A stretch of DNA of 64,000 nt from an uncultured Bacteroidales bacterium (GTDB lineage: Bacteria; Bacteroidota; Bacteroidia; Bacteroidales; UBA932): positions 1 to 64,000 of the forward strand of contig ONCE01000013.1 in assembly GCA_900316245.1 (NCBI GenBank). Direction: 5' to 3'. Made by a program: the position numbers and the translations under genes. The notes under the pieces were generated by a model, which was given only the letters and a program-made list of their open reading frames with translations, was not told the origin of the DNA and ran no database searches. Numbering within the stretch: the first letter of the stretch is position 1; every line of letters begins with the position of its first letter. This document shows positions 1-7,339 of this stretch, in pieces.

Positions 1-47
1 CCAGCTGCCCGGATCAGCTGGCCAGATCCCTGAAACAGCTTCTGTAG
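1..47 (+). CDS. possible C-terminal end of a gene cut by the window edge
   Basis: In frame 3 the first 44 bases encode SCPDQLARSLKQLL and then a TAG stop at 45-47. The composition suits a C-terminal helix, but 14 residues are too few to prove coding and no function can be given. The next 60 bases up to the terminator hairpin hold nothing I recognise. Confidence 0.25.
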   Translation, partial: SCPDQLARSLKQLL

Positions 48-107
48 CATCAAAAAGTTTCTGCTCATATTGATGGCCTTTCTTCTGGCTATGGGCTGCT
101 AGCCATA

Positions 108-147
108 AAAAAGAGACTGCTAATCTGACGATTGACAGTCTCTTTTT
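108..147. terminator. intrinsic terminator, possibly bidirectional
   Basis: A perfect 12-bp inverted repeat (108-119 and 136-147, AAAAAGAGACTG and its complement) carries an A tract on one side and a T tract on the other, so it can end transcription in both directions. It begins 1-2 bases beyond the 3' end of the leftward tRNA gene, which makes it the tRNA terminator. It could also stop rightward transcription from the gene at the window edge. Confidence 0.8.
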
Positions 148-148
148 G

Positions 149-221
149 TGGAGCATAGGAGAATCGAACTCCTGACCTTTTGAATGCCATTCAAACGCTC
201 TACCAACTGAGCTAATACCCC
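149..221 (-). tRNA. tRNA-Ala (anticodon GGC)
   Basis: The complementary strand folds as a cloverleaf. The acceptor arm GGGGTAT pairs with ATGCTCC (two G-T wobbles); the D arm contains AGCTCAGTTGGTAGAGC; the anticodon stem TTTGA/TCAAA holds the loop ATGGCAT, giving anticodon GGC for Ala codon GCC. The T arm is AGGAG-TTCGATT-CTCCT and the discriminator base is A. CCA is not encoded. Its promoter lies just upstream and a terminator just downstream, so it is a monocistronic tRNA gene. Confidence 0.95.
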
Positions 222-238
222 GTGTTGTTTGTGGATTG

Positions 239-269
239 CAAAGGTATATACTTTTTTTGGATTTGCAAA
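239..269 (-). promoter_or_regulatory. promoter of tRNA-Ala
   Basis: On the minus strand TTTG (269-266) is followed after 19 bases by TACCTTTG (246-239), a full match to the Bacteroidota TTTG/TAnnTTTG pattern. Transcription would begin about 10 bases before the mature tRNA. Confidence 0.75.
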
Positions 270-296
270 GGTTTTAGCAAAATTTTTGCAAAAAAC

Positions 297-557
297 TTAG
301 ACCCCGGTACCTGAGGAGAGCATGGCTTCCATTGTGGCGACAGAGTGCCTGAGGTCGGCCAGGAACATAGGATGCTCGTGGAGGAAGGCGGAATGGCCGC
401 CGGAAAGCTCCCGGAACAGCGAAGGAGACATGGCATCGGCATAAGATGCAATGGTATCCTCTATGTGGTCCATCTCCTTTTCGGAAATGGAGTGCTCGTA
501 GACCTTCAGTTTCTGGTGAAAGAAGGAATAGGCCTGTTCTATGACGGAGCGGTCCAC
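297..557 (-). CDS. hypothetical protein, 86 aa
   Basis: I do not recognise this protein. It is small, probably soluble and mainly helical, with an acidic middle (SEKEMDHIEDTIASY) and no signal peptide or membrane segment. The start is GTG at 557, one base after the stop of the upstream 176-aa gene, so the two are probably translationally coupled. It is the last gene of a three-gene leftward unit (1925 to 297). The two downstream proteins may be partners of the membrane-anchored first one. A frameshifted extension of the 176-aa protein is an alternative, but both halves look intact. Confidence 0.6.
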   Translation of the reverse strand: MDRSVIEQAYSFFHQKLKVYEHSISEKEMDHIEDTIASYADAMSPSLFRELSGGHSAFLHEHPMFLADLRHSVATMEAMLSSGTGV

Positions 558-558
558 C

Positions 559-1089
559 CTAAACCAGATTTACCTTCTCAAACTTGTAGCCCAGGCGGTT
601 CAGCTCTATGGCTGCACCCATCTTATACATCACCTCAATGCTGATCAGGAAGAAACGGTAAGCTTCGGCCGTACCCGCTTCAGCTCCGGATTTCAGCAGG
701 AAATGATAAGTTTCGGCCGATAGAGACTGCATGGCAGCAACGCTCTGCCTGTTCTCCTTGAGGATATTGCCTGTGATGTAGTCATCCATATCGTCGAATC
801 CCCTTTCGCTCTGGAAGAAACTGTAGGGGGCATCCATATACTTGGGCCAATCCTTGTCCCAGAGGTGGGCCACCGCCATACCCAGGTACCCGGCGCAGGC
901 CAGGCAGTACTCCGGATATTTATTGAATTCCTTCACGGCCTCCGGGTAAAAGGACGTGGCATAGCGCTGCCAGGCCTCGTCCAGGTCTGGCGTACTGAGA
1001 AGCGTACCCTTCAGATAGCCATTTCCGGTGGCCACTTCCAGAAGGTAAGCGGTAAGGTCTTCGCGGTATTTATCGTTAGAGGAAATCAT
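559..1089 (-). CDS. hypothetical protein, 176 aa
   Basis: This is an unrecognised soluble protein, predicted largely helical, without signal peptide or transmembrane segment. The ATG at 1089 overlaps the TGA of the upstream membrane protein by 4 bases (ATGA), and its TAG is one base from the GTG of the next gene. The tight packing says the three products are made together. A run of aromatic residues (WDKDWPKYMDAPYSFF) in the middle is its only distinctive feature. Function unknown. Confidence 0.75.
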   Translation of the reverse strand: MISSNDKYREDLTAYLLEVATGNGYLKGTLLSTPDLDEAWQRYATSFYPEAVKEFNKYPEYCLACAGYLGMAVAHLWDKDWPKYMDAPYSFFQSERGFDDMDDYITGNILKENRQSVAAMQSLSAETYHFLLKSGAEAGTAEAYRFFLISIEVMYKMGAAIELNRLGYKFEKVNLV

Positions 1090-1925
1090 TTTAAATCTTT
1101 TTGGTTCAGCAGACTGTCCAGTTTCCGGGCATAATCCAGGTTGGCGTCAATGGATTCCTTGTCCGGGTGGGGCTTCATAAAGACGGAATAATCCGGCTCC
1201 GGCTCGTCCTCGACCAGGTCATCGGAACGGGAATCGGTAAACGCGAGTACCTCTTTTTCGGAGATCCCGATCAGTTTCATATTCTTTCGGTTCATCCGGC
1301 GAAGATAGTCGGCGCAGTAAGCCAGCCAAGCCTTGTGAGAGTTGGGCATCTGCAGCTGCCGGCGTACTTGCTCGTCCCGGAGCAACTTCTCTATGAAGGA
1401 GGAACCGGGATACTCCGAATAGTGATTGAATATCCGCTCCTGATGACTGGCATATTCAAGGGCATTGTCGTTGATTTCCTTTTCAATCCAGTTCATTTGG
1501 GAAAAACAGGCTCCCACATTGTCCACAAACCGGAAACTTCCCAGGTTCTTCCACGTGTCAATATTACTGCTGAAGATGGTTTCGGCCGTATTGTCGTGGC
1601 GAATGATGGGGGCTTGGAAAACCTCCTGGACAGCCTGTTCAAAGGGGCCGTCGCCAAGCCTCGCAACTTCGTCCACCGGCAGCCGGAGCAGCCAGACGGC
1701 GATGCTGTCCATACGGTCCCAGTCCTTCGCCGATTCATCCAGGGTACGGGCAAACGACTCGATGCTGCTCATCACCATCATAGCCGTGAGCCTGCGCTCT
1801 TTCTTCTGATTGTTCCGTTCAATCAGTTTGCTGGTTCCGAAGGTCAATACAATGGAAACGGTCGTAGCCAGGATAGCGACCACAAAATCCTTCCACCAGC
1901 CCCGGTCAAAAAATTTGTTTGGCAT
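1086..1925 (-). CDS. membrane-anchored hypothetical protein
   Basis: This is a 279-residue protein with one N-terminal transmembrane segment (WWKDFVVAILATTVSIVLTF) and a long helical charged domain behind it. I chose the ATG at 1925 (MPNKFFDRGWW) rather than the upstream TTG at 1952, because a -7 box (TAATTTTG, 1947-1940) lies between the two and the longer form would not be fully transcribed. The domain contains several WxxxL-type helices but no family I can name. It is first in an operon with the 176-aa and 86-aa genes. Probably an inner-membrane protein with a cytoplasmic or periplasmic helical bundle. Confidence 0.75.
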   Translation of the reverse strand: MPNKFFDRGWWKDFVVAILATTVSIVLTFGTSKLIERNNQKKERRLTAMMVMSSIESFARTLDESAKDWDRMDSIAVWLLRLPVDEVARLGDGPFEQAVQEVFQAPIIRHDNTAETIFSSNIDTWKNLGSFRFVDNVGACFSQMNWIEKEINDNALEYASHQERIFNHYSEYPGSSFIEKLLRDEQVRRQLQMPNSHKAWLAYCADYLRRMNRKNMKLIGISEKEVLAFTDSRSDDLVEDEPEPDYSVFMKPHPDKESIDANLDYARKLDSLLNQKDLK

Positions 1926-1939
1926 AGTTACAATTTTTA

Positions 1940-1947
1940 CAAAATTA
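1940..1947 (-). promoter_or_regulatory. -7 box of the hypothetical operon
   Basis: TAATTTTG on the minus strand matches TAnnTTTG, 14 bases before the ATG at 1925. No clear TTTG -33 element is visible. The position rules out the TTG start at 1952. Confidence 0.55.
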
Positions 1948-1992
1948 CTCAAATTATAGCTAAATTAGTAGCCGAAAAGGGAGAATTGCGAA

Positions 1993-2685
1993 ATGAATTC
2001 GGAATTGCTGAAATATGACCTGGGTGCCGGAGTAGAGGCCTTCTCCACAAGGAGGGAGTCCGTACTCCCCTATCCGGTGACGCAGGGGCATCAAGTGCAC
2101 GAGGCCAAGGTGGCGTTCATCGAGCGGCCGGGTATGACCAGGGAGGAACTGGAGGGGTACGATGTCTTCATTACCACGCTGCCGGGCGTTGCCATAGGCG
2201 TAAGGACGGCCGACTGCGTGCCCGTGCTGCTGTACGACCCTGTGAAACGGGTTGTGGCAGCGGCCCACGCGGGCTGGAAAGGAACGGTCCTGCATATTTC
2301 CGAGAAAACCGTGGAACTGATGACGGTCAAGTACGGCTGCAACGCGGCAGACATTCGCGCCGTCCTGGGGCCCTCCATCGGCCCGGACAGTTTCCAGGTG
2401 GGCGAAGAAGTGGCGGCGCTTTTCAGGGATGCAGACTTCCCTATGGACGAGATTTGGTCCTTCCAGGGCCAGGGAGACGGTTCCCCTATGTCCGGCGGGC
2501 ATCACATCGACCTCTGGAAGGCCAATAAGTGGCTGCTGGAACAGGCCGGCGTAAAGCCGGAAAACATCCAGGTAATTGGGATGGATACGTTTACCGATGA
2601 ATCCTTCTTCTCCGCCAGACGCGAGGGGGGCCAGTGCGGAAGAATCATCAATTCCATCAAGCTTTTGGAAGAAGGCGGGCGGTAA
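1993..2685 (+). CDS. pgeF: LACC1/YfiH family enzyme (polyphenol oxidase / purine nucleoside phosphorylase)
   Basis: This 230-aa protein is full length for the Cu-oxidase_4 (PF02578) family. It carries the three family motifs: HQVH (about residue 33), TADCVPVLLYDP (about 73) and HAGWKG (about 92), which supply the His-Cys-His metal site, followed by GPSIGPDSFQVG. Characterised members are zinc-dependent purine nucleoside phosphorylases with adenosine deaminase activity; in E. coli the homologue has been linked to peptidoglycan editing. The start is ATG at 1993, with an AAGGGAG sequence about 10 bases upstream that could act as a ribosome binding site, rare in this window. It stands alone, divergent from the hypothetical operon. 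Confidence 0.9.
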   Translation: MNSELLKYDLGAGVEAFSTRRESVLPYPVTQGHQVHEAKVAFIERPGMTREELEGYDVFITTLPGVAIGVRTADCVPVLLYDPVKRVVAAAHAGWKGTVLHISEKTVELMTVKYGCNAADIRAVLGPSIGPDSFQVGEEVAALFRDADFPMDEIWSFQGQGDGSPMSGGHHIDLWKANKWLLEQAGVKPENIQVIGMDTFTDESFFSARREGGQCGRIINSIKLLEEGGR

Positions 2686-2697
2686 AGAAGTCCACAC

Positions 2698-2883
2698 TCA
2701 TTTGACGCAGTTGAGCTTCTCCTGGTAGGCATAGCCCTGGCTGGCCAGCAGACGGTCCATTTCTTCCCGTTCTACATTGTAGCAGTTGCAAATCTGGTCC
2801 AGGTTTTCAAACTCCTCGTCCCTCAGCAGGAAATTGATGGAGGAGACCAGCATAGGTATATCGTTAAGCGGTAAATGATCCAT
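2698..2883 (-). CDS. DUF4250-like small protein
   Basis: This is a 61-residue soluble protein starting MDHLPLNDIPMLVSSINFLL. The pattern (LP.D..ML.S..N..LRD...LD.....NV.REE....L...GY.Y) is what I remember for DUF4250, a small family common in Bacteroidales and Firmicutes with no known function. The ATG at 2883 is preferred over a TTG at 2901. It follows proC in the same direction after 27 bases and is probably the last gene of a GNAT-proC-DUF4250 unit. Confidence 0.75.
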   Translation of the reverse strand: MDHLPLNDIPMLVSSINFLLRDEEFENLDQICNCYNVEREEMDRLLASQGYAYQEKLNCVK

Positions 2884-2910
2884 TCTCTTATATCTTAGCA
2901 AAAGGACAGA

Positions 2911-3669
2911 CTAGATGGTTAAGCCGGCAATGACGGCCGACGTGAAGCCGGCCTCTTCCATAGCGTTGAGTCCGCGGATGGTGATGCCGCCGGGAGTGGT
3001 TACGCGGTCAATTTCGGCCTCGGGATGGGCTCCACGGCTTCCGGCCAGGTCTACCGCACCCTTCATAGTCTGGTAAACAGCCTCCAGGGCCTCGTGGGGA
3101 TACAGGCCCAGCTGGACACCTCCTTCCATAGCGGCACGGGCGTAGCGAAGCGCAAAGGCCGTTCCGCAGGAGGCTACCATCATTCCGGCCTGGAGCCGCC
3201 TCTCGTCCACGATGAGCGTCTTGCCCACCTGGTCGAAAAGGGACTTCACCAGGTCATCGGCCTTTCCCAAAACGGCAGAAGCGAAGGTCATACTCTCCCC
3301 TATCTCCGCAGCCAGGTTGGGAATCACGGTATAGGCAGCCTGGATTCCCGTTCCGGAGAGCCATTCCGCCATCTGGGCCGATGGAATGCCGGCAGCCAGG
3401 GAAAGCAGCACTTTCCCGGAAAGGGCGGGTTTCACCTGCTCCAGGACGGATTGGACCAGCCAGGGCTTCACCCCAAGGATGACAACATCGGCCCACCCAG
3501 CAGCGGCAACGTTGTCCAGCGAGGCGTTGAGGCCTTGGGCGGCATACTTCTCAAGGGTGGAGGCGTGGGCCGTGGTAACGGTGAGGGAAACCTCTTTGGC
3601 CAGGCGGTGAAGGCCCATTGCTACGGCTCCGCCCATGTTTCCGGCTCCCAGGATGGCTATCTTTTTCAT
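2911..3669 (-). CDS. proC: pyrroline-5-carboxylate reductase
   Basis: This enzyme reduces pyrroline-5-carboxylate to proline with NAD(P)H, the last step of proline synthesis. The N-terminus has the Rossmann motif AILGAGNMGGAVAMGL (residues 4-19). The C-terminal part has the family signature around GSRGAHPEAEIDRVTTPGGITIRGLNAMEEAGF, given here only as a landmark near residues 211-243, with TTPGGIT as its core. At 252 aa it is slightly shorter than the usual 260-280. It lies 5 bases after the upstream GNAT gene and is likely cotranscribed with it. Confidence 0.93.
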   Translation of the reverse strand: MKKIAILGAGNMGGAVAMGLHRLAKEVSLTVTTAHASTLEKYAAQGLNASLDNVAAAGWADVVILGVKPWLVQSVLEQVKPALSGKVLLSLAAGIPSAQMAEWLSGTGIQAAYTVIPNLAAEIGESMTFASAVLGKADDLVKSLFDQVGKTLIVDERRLQAGMMVASCGTAFALRYARAAMEGGVQLGLYPHEALEAVYQTMKGAVDLAGSRGAHPEAEIDRVTTPGGITIRGLNAMEEAGFTSAVIAGLTI

Positions 3670-3674
3670 ATCGT

Positions 3675-4136
3675 CTAAAGAATGAATTCCAGGTTGGTAT
3701 ATTGCGGTTTCAGGCCCAGGGAATCATAAAACTTCCTGGCGCCCGGGTTGCCCTCCCATACGTGCAGGGTAATATTGTAGAAACCGTTCTCCTTTCCATA
3801 TTCCTTGGCAAAATGGAACAGTTTCTTTCCTATCCCCTTCCCGCGCGCGTTTTCATCCACGCAGAGATCATCTATAAATAAGGTCTTCACGGAAACAAGC
3901 GCAGGGCCGCTGATGAAGTGCTCCTGACACATAATGTAACCCATCACAGCGCCCTCTTCCTCATACACGAAGATGGGGTTCTCGGGGCATTCGAGCATCT
4001 TTTCCAGGGCCTTCTCGTCGTACTTTTTGCCGGACGGGCGGAACAGGTCCGGCCGGCCCATGTGGTGAACCTTCAATACCTGCTCCAGAAGCCTGCAGAT
4101 GGCCTCGATATCTTTTATTTCCGCTTTTCTGATCAT
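3675..4136 (-). CDS. GNAT family N-acetyltransferase
   Basis: This is a 153-aa acetyltransferase of the RimI-like GNAT fold. The acetyl-CoA binding motif A is seen as FIDDLCVDENARGKGIGKKLFHF (core RGKGIGKKL), followed by the LHVWEGNPGARKFYDSLGL motif B region (core NPGARKFYDSLG). I start it at ATG 4136 (MIRKAEIKDIEAI), which begins exactly at the first beta strand; a longer reading frame to 4244 only adds a Cys-rich tail lacking homology and uses GTG. The substrate is unknown. It precedes proC. Confidence 0.85.
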   Translation of the reverse strand: MIRKAEIKDIEAICRLLEQVLKVHHMGRPDLFRPSGKKYDEKALEKMLECPENPIFVYEEEGAVMGYIMCQEHFISGPALVSVKTLFIDDLCVDENARGKGIGKKLFHFAKEYGKENGFYNITLHVWEGNPGARKFYDSLGLKPQYTNLEFIL

Positions 4137-4179
4137 CTTGATATCCGGATGGGCGCAAAAGCCGCATTTTTCGCGGCAA

Positions 4180-4187
4180 CAAATATA
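4180..4187 (-). promoter_or_regulatory. -7 box of the GNAT-proC unit
   Basis: TATATTTG on the minus strand, 43 bases before the ATG at 4136. The leader it implies contains a short hairpin (CCGC-GAAAAAT-GCGG). Confidence 0.55.
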
Positions 4188-4263
4188 CATTATTTCCAGA
4201 AAATGATTATATTCGTAGAACCAAATAATAAAATAGCACAACACTAACTAACCAATAAGTATT

Positions 4264-4842
4264 ATGAAAAGTACTAAGATCTGGCTAGCGATTGCAGGTA
4301 TCCTGCTCGTAGTCCTTGGCGTTCTCTGCATCGCCCAACCCACTGCCACTCTGTTTACCACGGCCTGGCTCATCGGTATTTTCACCCTGGTTGCCGGTAT
4401 TGCCCAGCTCGTGTTCACCTTCAAGACCCAGGCCTTCCTGCCCAACAGCGGAACGCGCGCCCTCACGGCCATCCTGGAGATCATCATCGGTATCATCTTC
4501 CTGGCCAACAACTTCTTCGTAGCTTTCTCCCTGCCCGTCATCTTTGCCGTTTGGGTAATCATTGAAGGCATTTCCATTGCGGTCGAAAGCTTCGACTACA
4601 AGCGCGTAGGCTTCTCCGGCTGGTGGGTCATCCTGCTGCTGGGTATCTGCGGTGTCGTACTGGGCGTCCTGGGCCTCAAGAATCCGGATGTCAGCGCCAC
4701 TACCCTGTCCACCCTCATCGGCCTTGGTATCATCGCTATGGGTGCCTCTTACCTGTATGCTCTGTTTGCCATCAACAAATTCGAGAACAAGGTGGATAAT
4801 ATCCGCAAGATTTTCACCGTGGATGATCAAAAACAACAATAA
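4264..4842 (+). CDS. HdeD / DUF308 family membrane protein
   Basis: This 192-aa integral membrane protein has six hydrophobic segments in three pairs, the layout of HdeD, the acid-resistance membrane protein of E. coli. It ends in a short cytoplasmic tail (NKFENKVDNIRKIFTVDDQKQQ region). Inner membrane location is likely; its biochemical role is unknown even in E. coli, where it helps acid tolerance at high cell density. The gene is monocistronic and followed at once by a strong terminator. Confidence 0.85.
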   Translation: MKSTKIWLAIAGILLVVLGVLCIAQPTATLFTTAWLIGIFTLVAGIAQLVFTFKTQAFLPNSGTRALTAILEIIIGIIFLANNFFVAFSLPVIFAVWVIIEGISIAVESFDYKRVGFSGWWVILLLGICGVVLGVLGLKNPDVSATTLSTLIGLGIIAMGASYLYALFAINKFENKVDNIRKIFTVDDQKQQ

Positions 4843-4847
4843 CCCTC

Positions 4848-4884
4848 AAAAAGGAGAAGGCCAACAACCTTCTCCTTTTTTTTT
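4848..4884 (+). terminator. intrinsic terminator after the HdeD gene
   Basis: A 13-bp perfect stem (4848-4860 AAAAAGGAGAAGG, 4868-4880) with a 7-base loop runs into a nine-T tract. It begins 5 bases after the stop codon. Confidence 0.9.
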
Positions 4885-4896
4885 CGCTATACGGGC

Positions 4897-4928
4897 TTTG
4901 TGTATTTGAAGAAAGAATTGTAGTTTTG
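4897..4928 (+). promoter_or_regulatory. consensus Bacteroidota promoter
   Basis: TTTG (4897-4900), 20 bases, then TAGTTTTG (4921-4928): a perfect match in sequence and spacing. The only open frame behind it is the 37-residue membrane peptide at 4956, whose ATG is 27 bases downstream. Confidence 0.8.
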
Positions 4929-4955
4929 CAGTCCGGAATCAATTCGTTTTACCCT

Positions 4956-5069
4956 ATGCTGATTACGCTCATTATCTTGTCAATAGCTTTTCTGTTCGGT
5001 AAAAAGATTATGAAAAAAAAAGACGGTCCCGATAAGACCGTCGATTCTCCTGAAGACCAGGGGGAATAA
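4956..5069 (+). CDS. small single-pass membrane protein, 37 aa
   Basis: The peptide begins MLITLIILSIAFLFG, a single transmembrane helix, followed by a lysine cluster (KKIMKKKDGPDK) and an acidic tail (SPEDQGE). The positive-inside rule puts the tail in the cytoplasm. Support for its being real comes from the consensus promoter 27 bases upstream, its position between a terminator and a convergent gene, and the fact that nothing else could be expressed from that promoter. It resembles in layout small regulatory membrane proteins and short respiratory-complex subunits, but I recognise no family. Confidence 0.6.
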   Translation: MLITLIILSIAFLFGKKIMKKKDGPDKTVDSPEDQGE

Positions 5070-5072
5070 TCA

Positions 5073-6188
5073 CTATCCCCAAACCTCTTTGGCCACTTCC
5101 TGCACCAGACGCAGTTTGGCCCACTGTTCTTCTTCCGTAAGTTTATTGCCAATCTCACAGGAGGCAAAGCCGCACTGAGGGCTCAGGCACAGCCGGTCCA
5201 GCGGAATGTACTCAGCCGCCTTCATTATACGCTCCTTGATCAAAGACTTGAACTCCAGTTTGGGAGATTTGGTAGTCACCAGTCCCAGCACCACCATCTT
5301 GTTGCCGCTCACGTGGGCCAGCGGTTCAAAGCCGCCCGAGCGGCTGTCGTCGAATTCCAGGAAATAAGCGTTCACGTTTTCCTTCTCAAACAGGACCTCG
5401 GCCACTTTGTCGTAAGCGCCGCTGTTGGCGTAGGTGGAGTGGTAGTTACCCCGGCAGACGTGCGTATTGATGAACATATCGGCCGGTTTGCCTTCTATGG
5501 CCATATTGTTGATGCGGAGATTCATTTCCTGGACCTTTTTCAGGCCTTCCTCGTCGGTTCCCCACATATGGATGGCAGCAGGGTCCACCAGCATACCCCA
5601 GGTGCAGTCGTCAAACTGTAGACGGCGACAGCCGGCTTCATAAACCAGCTGGATAAACTTGCGGTAAGCGGCTGCTATATCCTGGATGATTTCTTCATTA
5701 TCGGCATAATACTTCCGCGTATTCTCCAAGGCGAAGGGCATCACCATCTGGGCCAGGAACTGGGCCGGAGCGGGTATGGTGAGTTTGGCTTCCACGCCTT
5801 CCCGGGCCAGGGAGGCCACAAAACGGAAATGGTCAACGAAGGGATGATGGTCTCCCAGACTTACCTTTCCCGTAAGGAAGGTATCGTCAATCATAGCCTG
5901 CTCTCCGTGGAAAGGAAGGCCGGTTTTGGTGGGAGCGTGTCCAATTCCGTTAAAGCCCCACATAAAGTCCAGGTGCCAGGCCTGACGGCGGAATTCACCG
6001 TCTGTAATGACCTTGAAGCCCAGATCCATCTGCTTCTTTACCAAGTCACGGATGGCTTCGTCCTCAACTGCTTTGAGTTGGGCACGGGTGATTTCCCCGG
6101 CAGCGAACTTGAGTCTTGCTTTTTTTACGGCCTCCGGGCGGAGGAAACTGCCTACAAAGTCGGCACGCATCGCGGATTGCTGTATCAT
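5073..6188 (-). CDS. MetE-like cobalamin-independent methionine synthase, C-terminal domain only (YxjG/YxjH type)
   Basis: This 371-aa protein has the fold of the catalytic half of MetE without its N-terminal half. Landmarks are FRRQAWHLDFMWGF near residue 66, the zinc-binding HVCRGN (about 246) and the final zinc Cys in GFASCEIG (about 345). Stand-alone proteins of this type transfer a methyl group to homocysteine or related thiols, often from unknown donors. The ATG at 6188 overlaps the TGA of the SGNH hydrolase gene by 4 bases, so the two form an operon. It converges on the small membrane protein gene at 4956. Confidence 0.85.
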   Translation of the reverse strand: MIQQSAMRADFVGSFLRPEAVKKARLKFAAGEITRAQLKAVEDEAIRDLVKKQMDLGFKVITDGEFRRQAWHLDFMWGFNGIGHAPTKTGLPFHGEQAMIDDTFLTGKVSLGDHHPFVDHFRFVASLAREGVEAKLTIPAPAQFLAQMVMPFALENTRKYYADNEEIIQDIAAAYRKFIQLVYEAGCRRLQFDDCTWGMLVDPAAIHMWGTDEEGLKKVQEMNLRINNMAIEGKPADMFINTHVCRGNYHSTYANSGAYDKVAEVLFEKENVNAYFLEFDDSRSGGFEPLAHVSGNKMVVLGLVTTKSPKLEFKSLIKERIMKAAEYIPLDRLCLSPQCGFASCEIGNKLTEEEQWAKLRLVQEVAKEVWG

Positions 6189-6766
6189 ATTTTAATGGCG
6201 TTATAAATAGTTTCGGCTATCATTCGGGCACCTGTGGACTGAGGATGGACACCGTCCTTCACATAAGTGGTATCCTGGAAAAGGTCCCCCAGGTCAATGA
6301 GCTCCAGACCCAGTTGGGCCGATATTTCCCGGATGGCGGGCCTTACGCCCTGCTCCATGGTTTCGGGATAGAGGCCCTGCACAGGTATCTTGAAAGGCAA
6401 AAAGATGCGGATGGGAGCGATTAAAATGACACGGGGGTGCGAGGGCAAAGCCAGGTAAGACTTGACCAGTTCCGTATAATCCCGGCGGAAGATGACGGGA
6501 TCCCAGTTCCTGCGTTTGGTGTCATTGGTCCCCAGCATAATGAAAACCACATCCGGGTTCCAATCCAGACTCTCCTGGTAAACCCTCTTCTTGACATAGG
6601 GCATATCGGCATCAAAACGGGTTGCGGCGTCGTTGCAGCCGAAGTTGCGGACCTCGTACTCCGAGCCCCACTTCTCCTGCAGCAGGGCCGGATAGCTCTG
6701 CTTCCAAGGCCTGAGGAGGGTGAATCCCCAGGTAATGCTGTCTCCTATGCAAGCGATGCGTGTCAT
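6185..6766 (-). CDS. SGNH/GDSL-family hydrolase
   Basis: This 193-aa esterase-like protein shows all SGNH blocks: GDSIT (block I, catalytic Ser, residues 7-11), the block II Gly in NFGCNDA, GTND (block III Asn) and DGVHP (block V, Asp and His). There is no signal peptide, so it is cytoplasmic, unlike many carbohydrate esterases of this fold. I start at MTRIACIGDSIT; the GTG two codons upstream overlaps the -7 box. It overlaps the MetE-like gene downstream (ATGA). The substrate is unknown. Confidence 0.88.
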   Translation of the reverse strand: MTRIACIGDSITWGFTLLRPWKQSYPALLQEKWGSEYEVRNFGCNDAATRFDADMPYVKKRVYQESLDWNPDVVFIMLGTNDTKRRNWDPVIFRRDYTELVKSYLALPSHPRVILIAPIRIFLPFKIPVQGLYPETMEQGVRPAIREISAQLGLELIDLGDLFQDTTYVKDGVHPQSTGARMIAETIYNAIKI

Positions 6767-6771
6767 ACACA

Positions 6772-6779
6772 CAAAGTTA
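6772..6779 (-). promoter_or_regulatory. -7 box giving a probable leaderless transcript
   Basis: TAACTTTG on the minus strand ends 5 bases before the ATG at 6766, so transcription should begin at or next to the start codon. Confidence 0.5.
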
Positions 6780-6883
6780 CAAAGAATTGGGGATATTTGA
6801 GCCCCTTCATTTGGAAGGAGAAGAAATAATTACTATCGATTTCGCAAAATCGAATCCAGCATCTGCGAGCTGATCTAGGCCCC

Positions 6884-7339
6884 TTAATCGGCCTGGGGCT
6901 TGCTGCTCAGTTTCTCAACGATTCCGTCCAGCATCTTATAAAGATTCGGAGCGGTTTCCGGATTAACACTGTCGCAAAGGACGGCATTGGCTACCGTAAA
7001 GGGAACTCGGGAAAGTATTTCCCGCAGTTCCCTTCCTTTTTGGGTAAGGGTAACAATCATTTGGCGTGCATCCTGCTTTCCCCTGGAACGGACCAGGATG
7101 CCTTCCTTTTCCATCCTCTGCAGGAGCGGAGTCACCGTATTGGTTTCCAGGAAAAGGCGCTTGGCAATGTCGTTTACGGGCTGGCCGTCCTTTTCCCACA
7201 GGACCAGCAACACCAGATACTGCGGATAAGTCAACCCCTGCTGGGAAAGCAGGGGATGATAAGTCTGCGTGATAAGACGCGAGGCTGTATAGAGTTTGAA
7301 ACAAAGCTGGTTGTCCAGCTTGAATTCTTCCTGGGCCAT
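6884..7339 (-). CDS. ohrR: OhrR-type peroxide-sensing MarR repressor (2-Cys)
   Basis: This 151-aa winged-helix repressor begins MAQEEFKLDNQLCFKLYTAS; the LDNQLCFxLY motif with Cys13 is the hallmark of OhrR, whose reactive Cys senses organic peroxides. A second Cys at 122 suggests a 2-Cys type that forms an intersubunit disulfide, as in Xanthomonas OhrR. The recognition helix region is FLETNTVTPLLQRMEKEG and the wing DARQMIVTLT. The start overlaps the stop of the glutathione peroxidase gene (TAATG). It is the last gene of the ferritin-like/GPx/OhrR operon and probably represses it through the paired palindromes at 8299-8347. Confidence 0.92.
   Translation of the reverse strand: MAQEEFKLDNQLCFKLYTASRLITQTYHPLLSQQGLTYPQYLVLLVLWEKDGQPVNDIAKRLFLETNTVTPLLQRMEKEGILVRSRGKQDARQMIVTLTQKGRELREILSRVPFTVANAVLCDSVNPETAPNLYKMLDGIVEKLSSKPQAD

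Noticed and set aside
297..1089. A single gene broken by a frameshift (86-aa and 176-aa frames)
   Set aside because: Both frames keep normal composition to their ends and the second has its own GTG directly after the stop, the usual look of coupled genes in this window. Not excluded without homologues.
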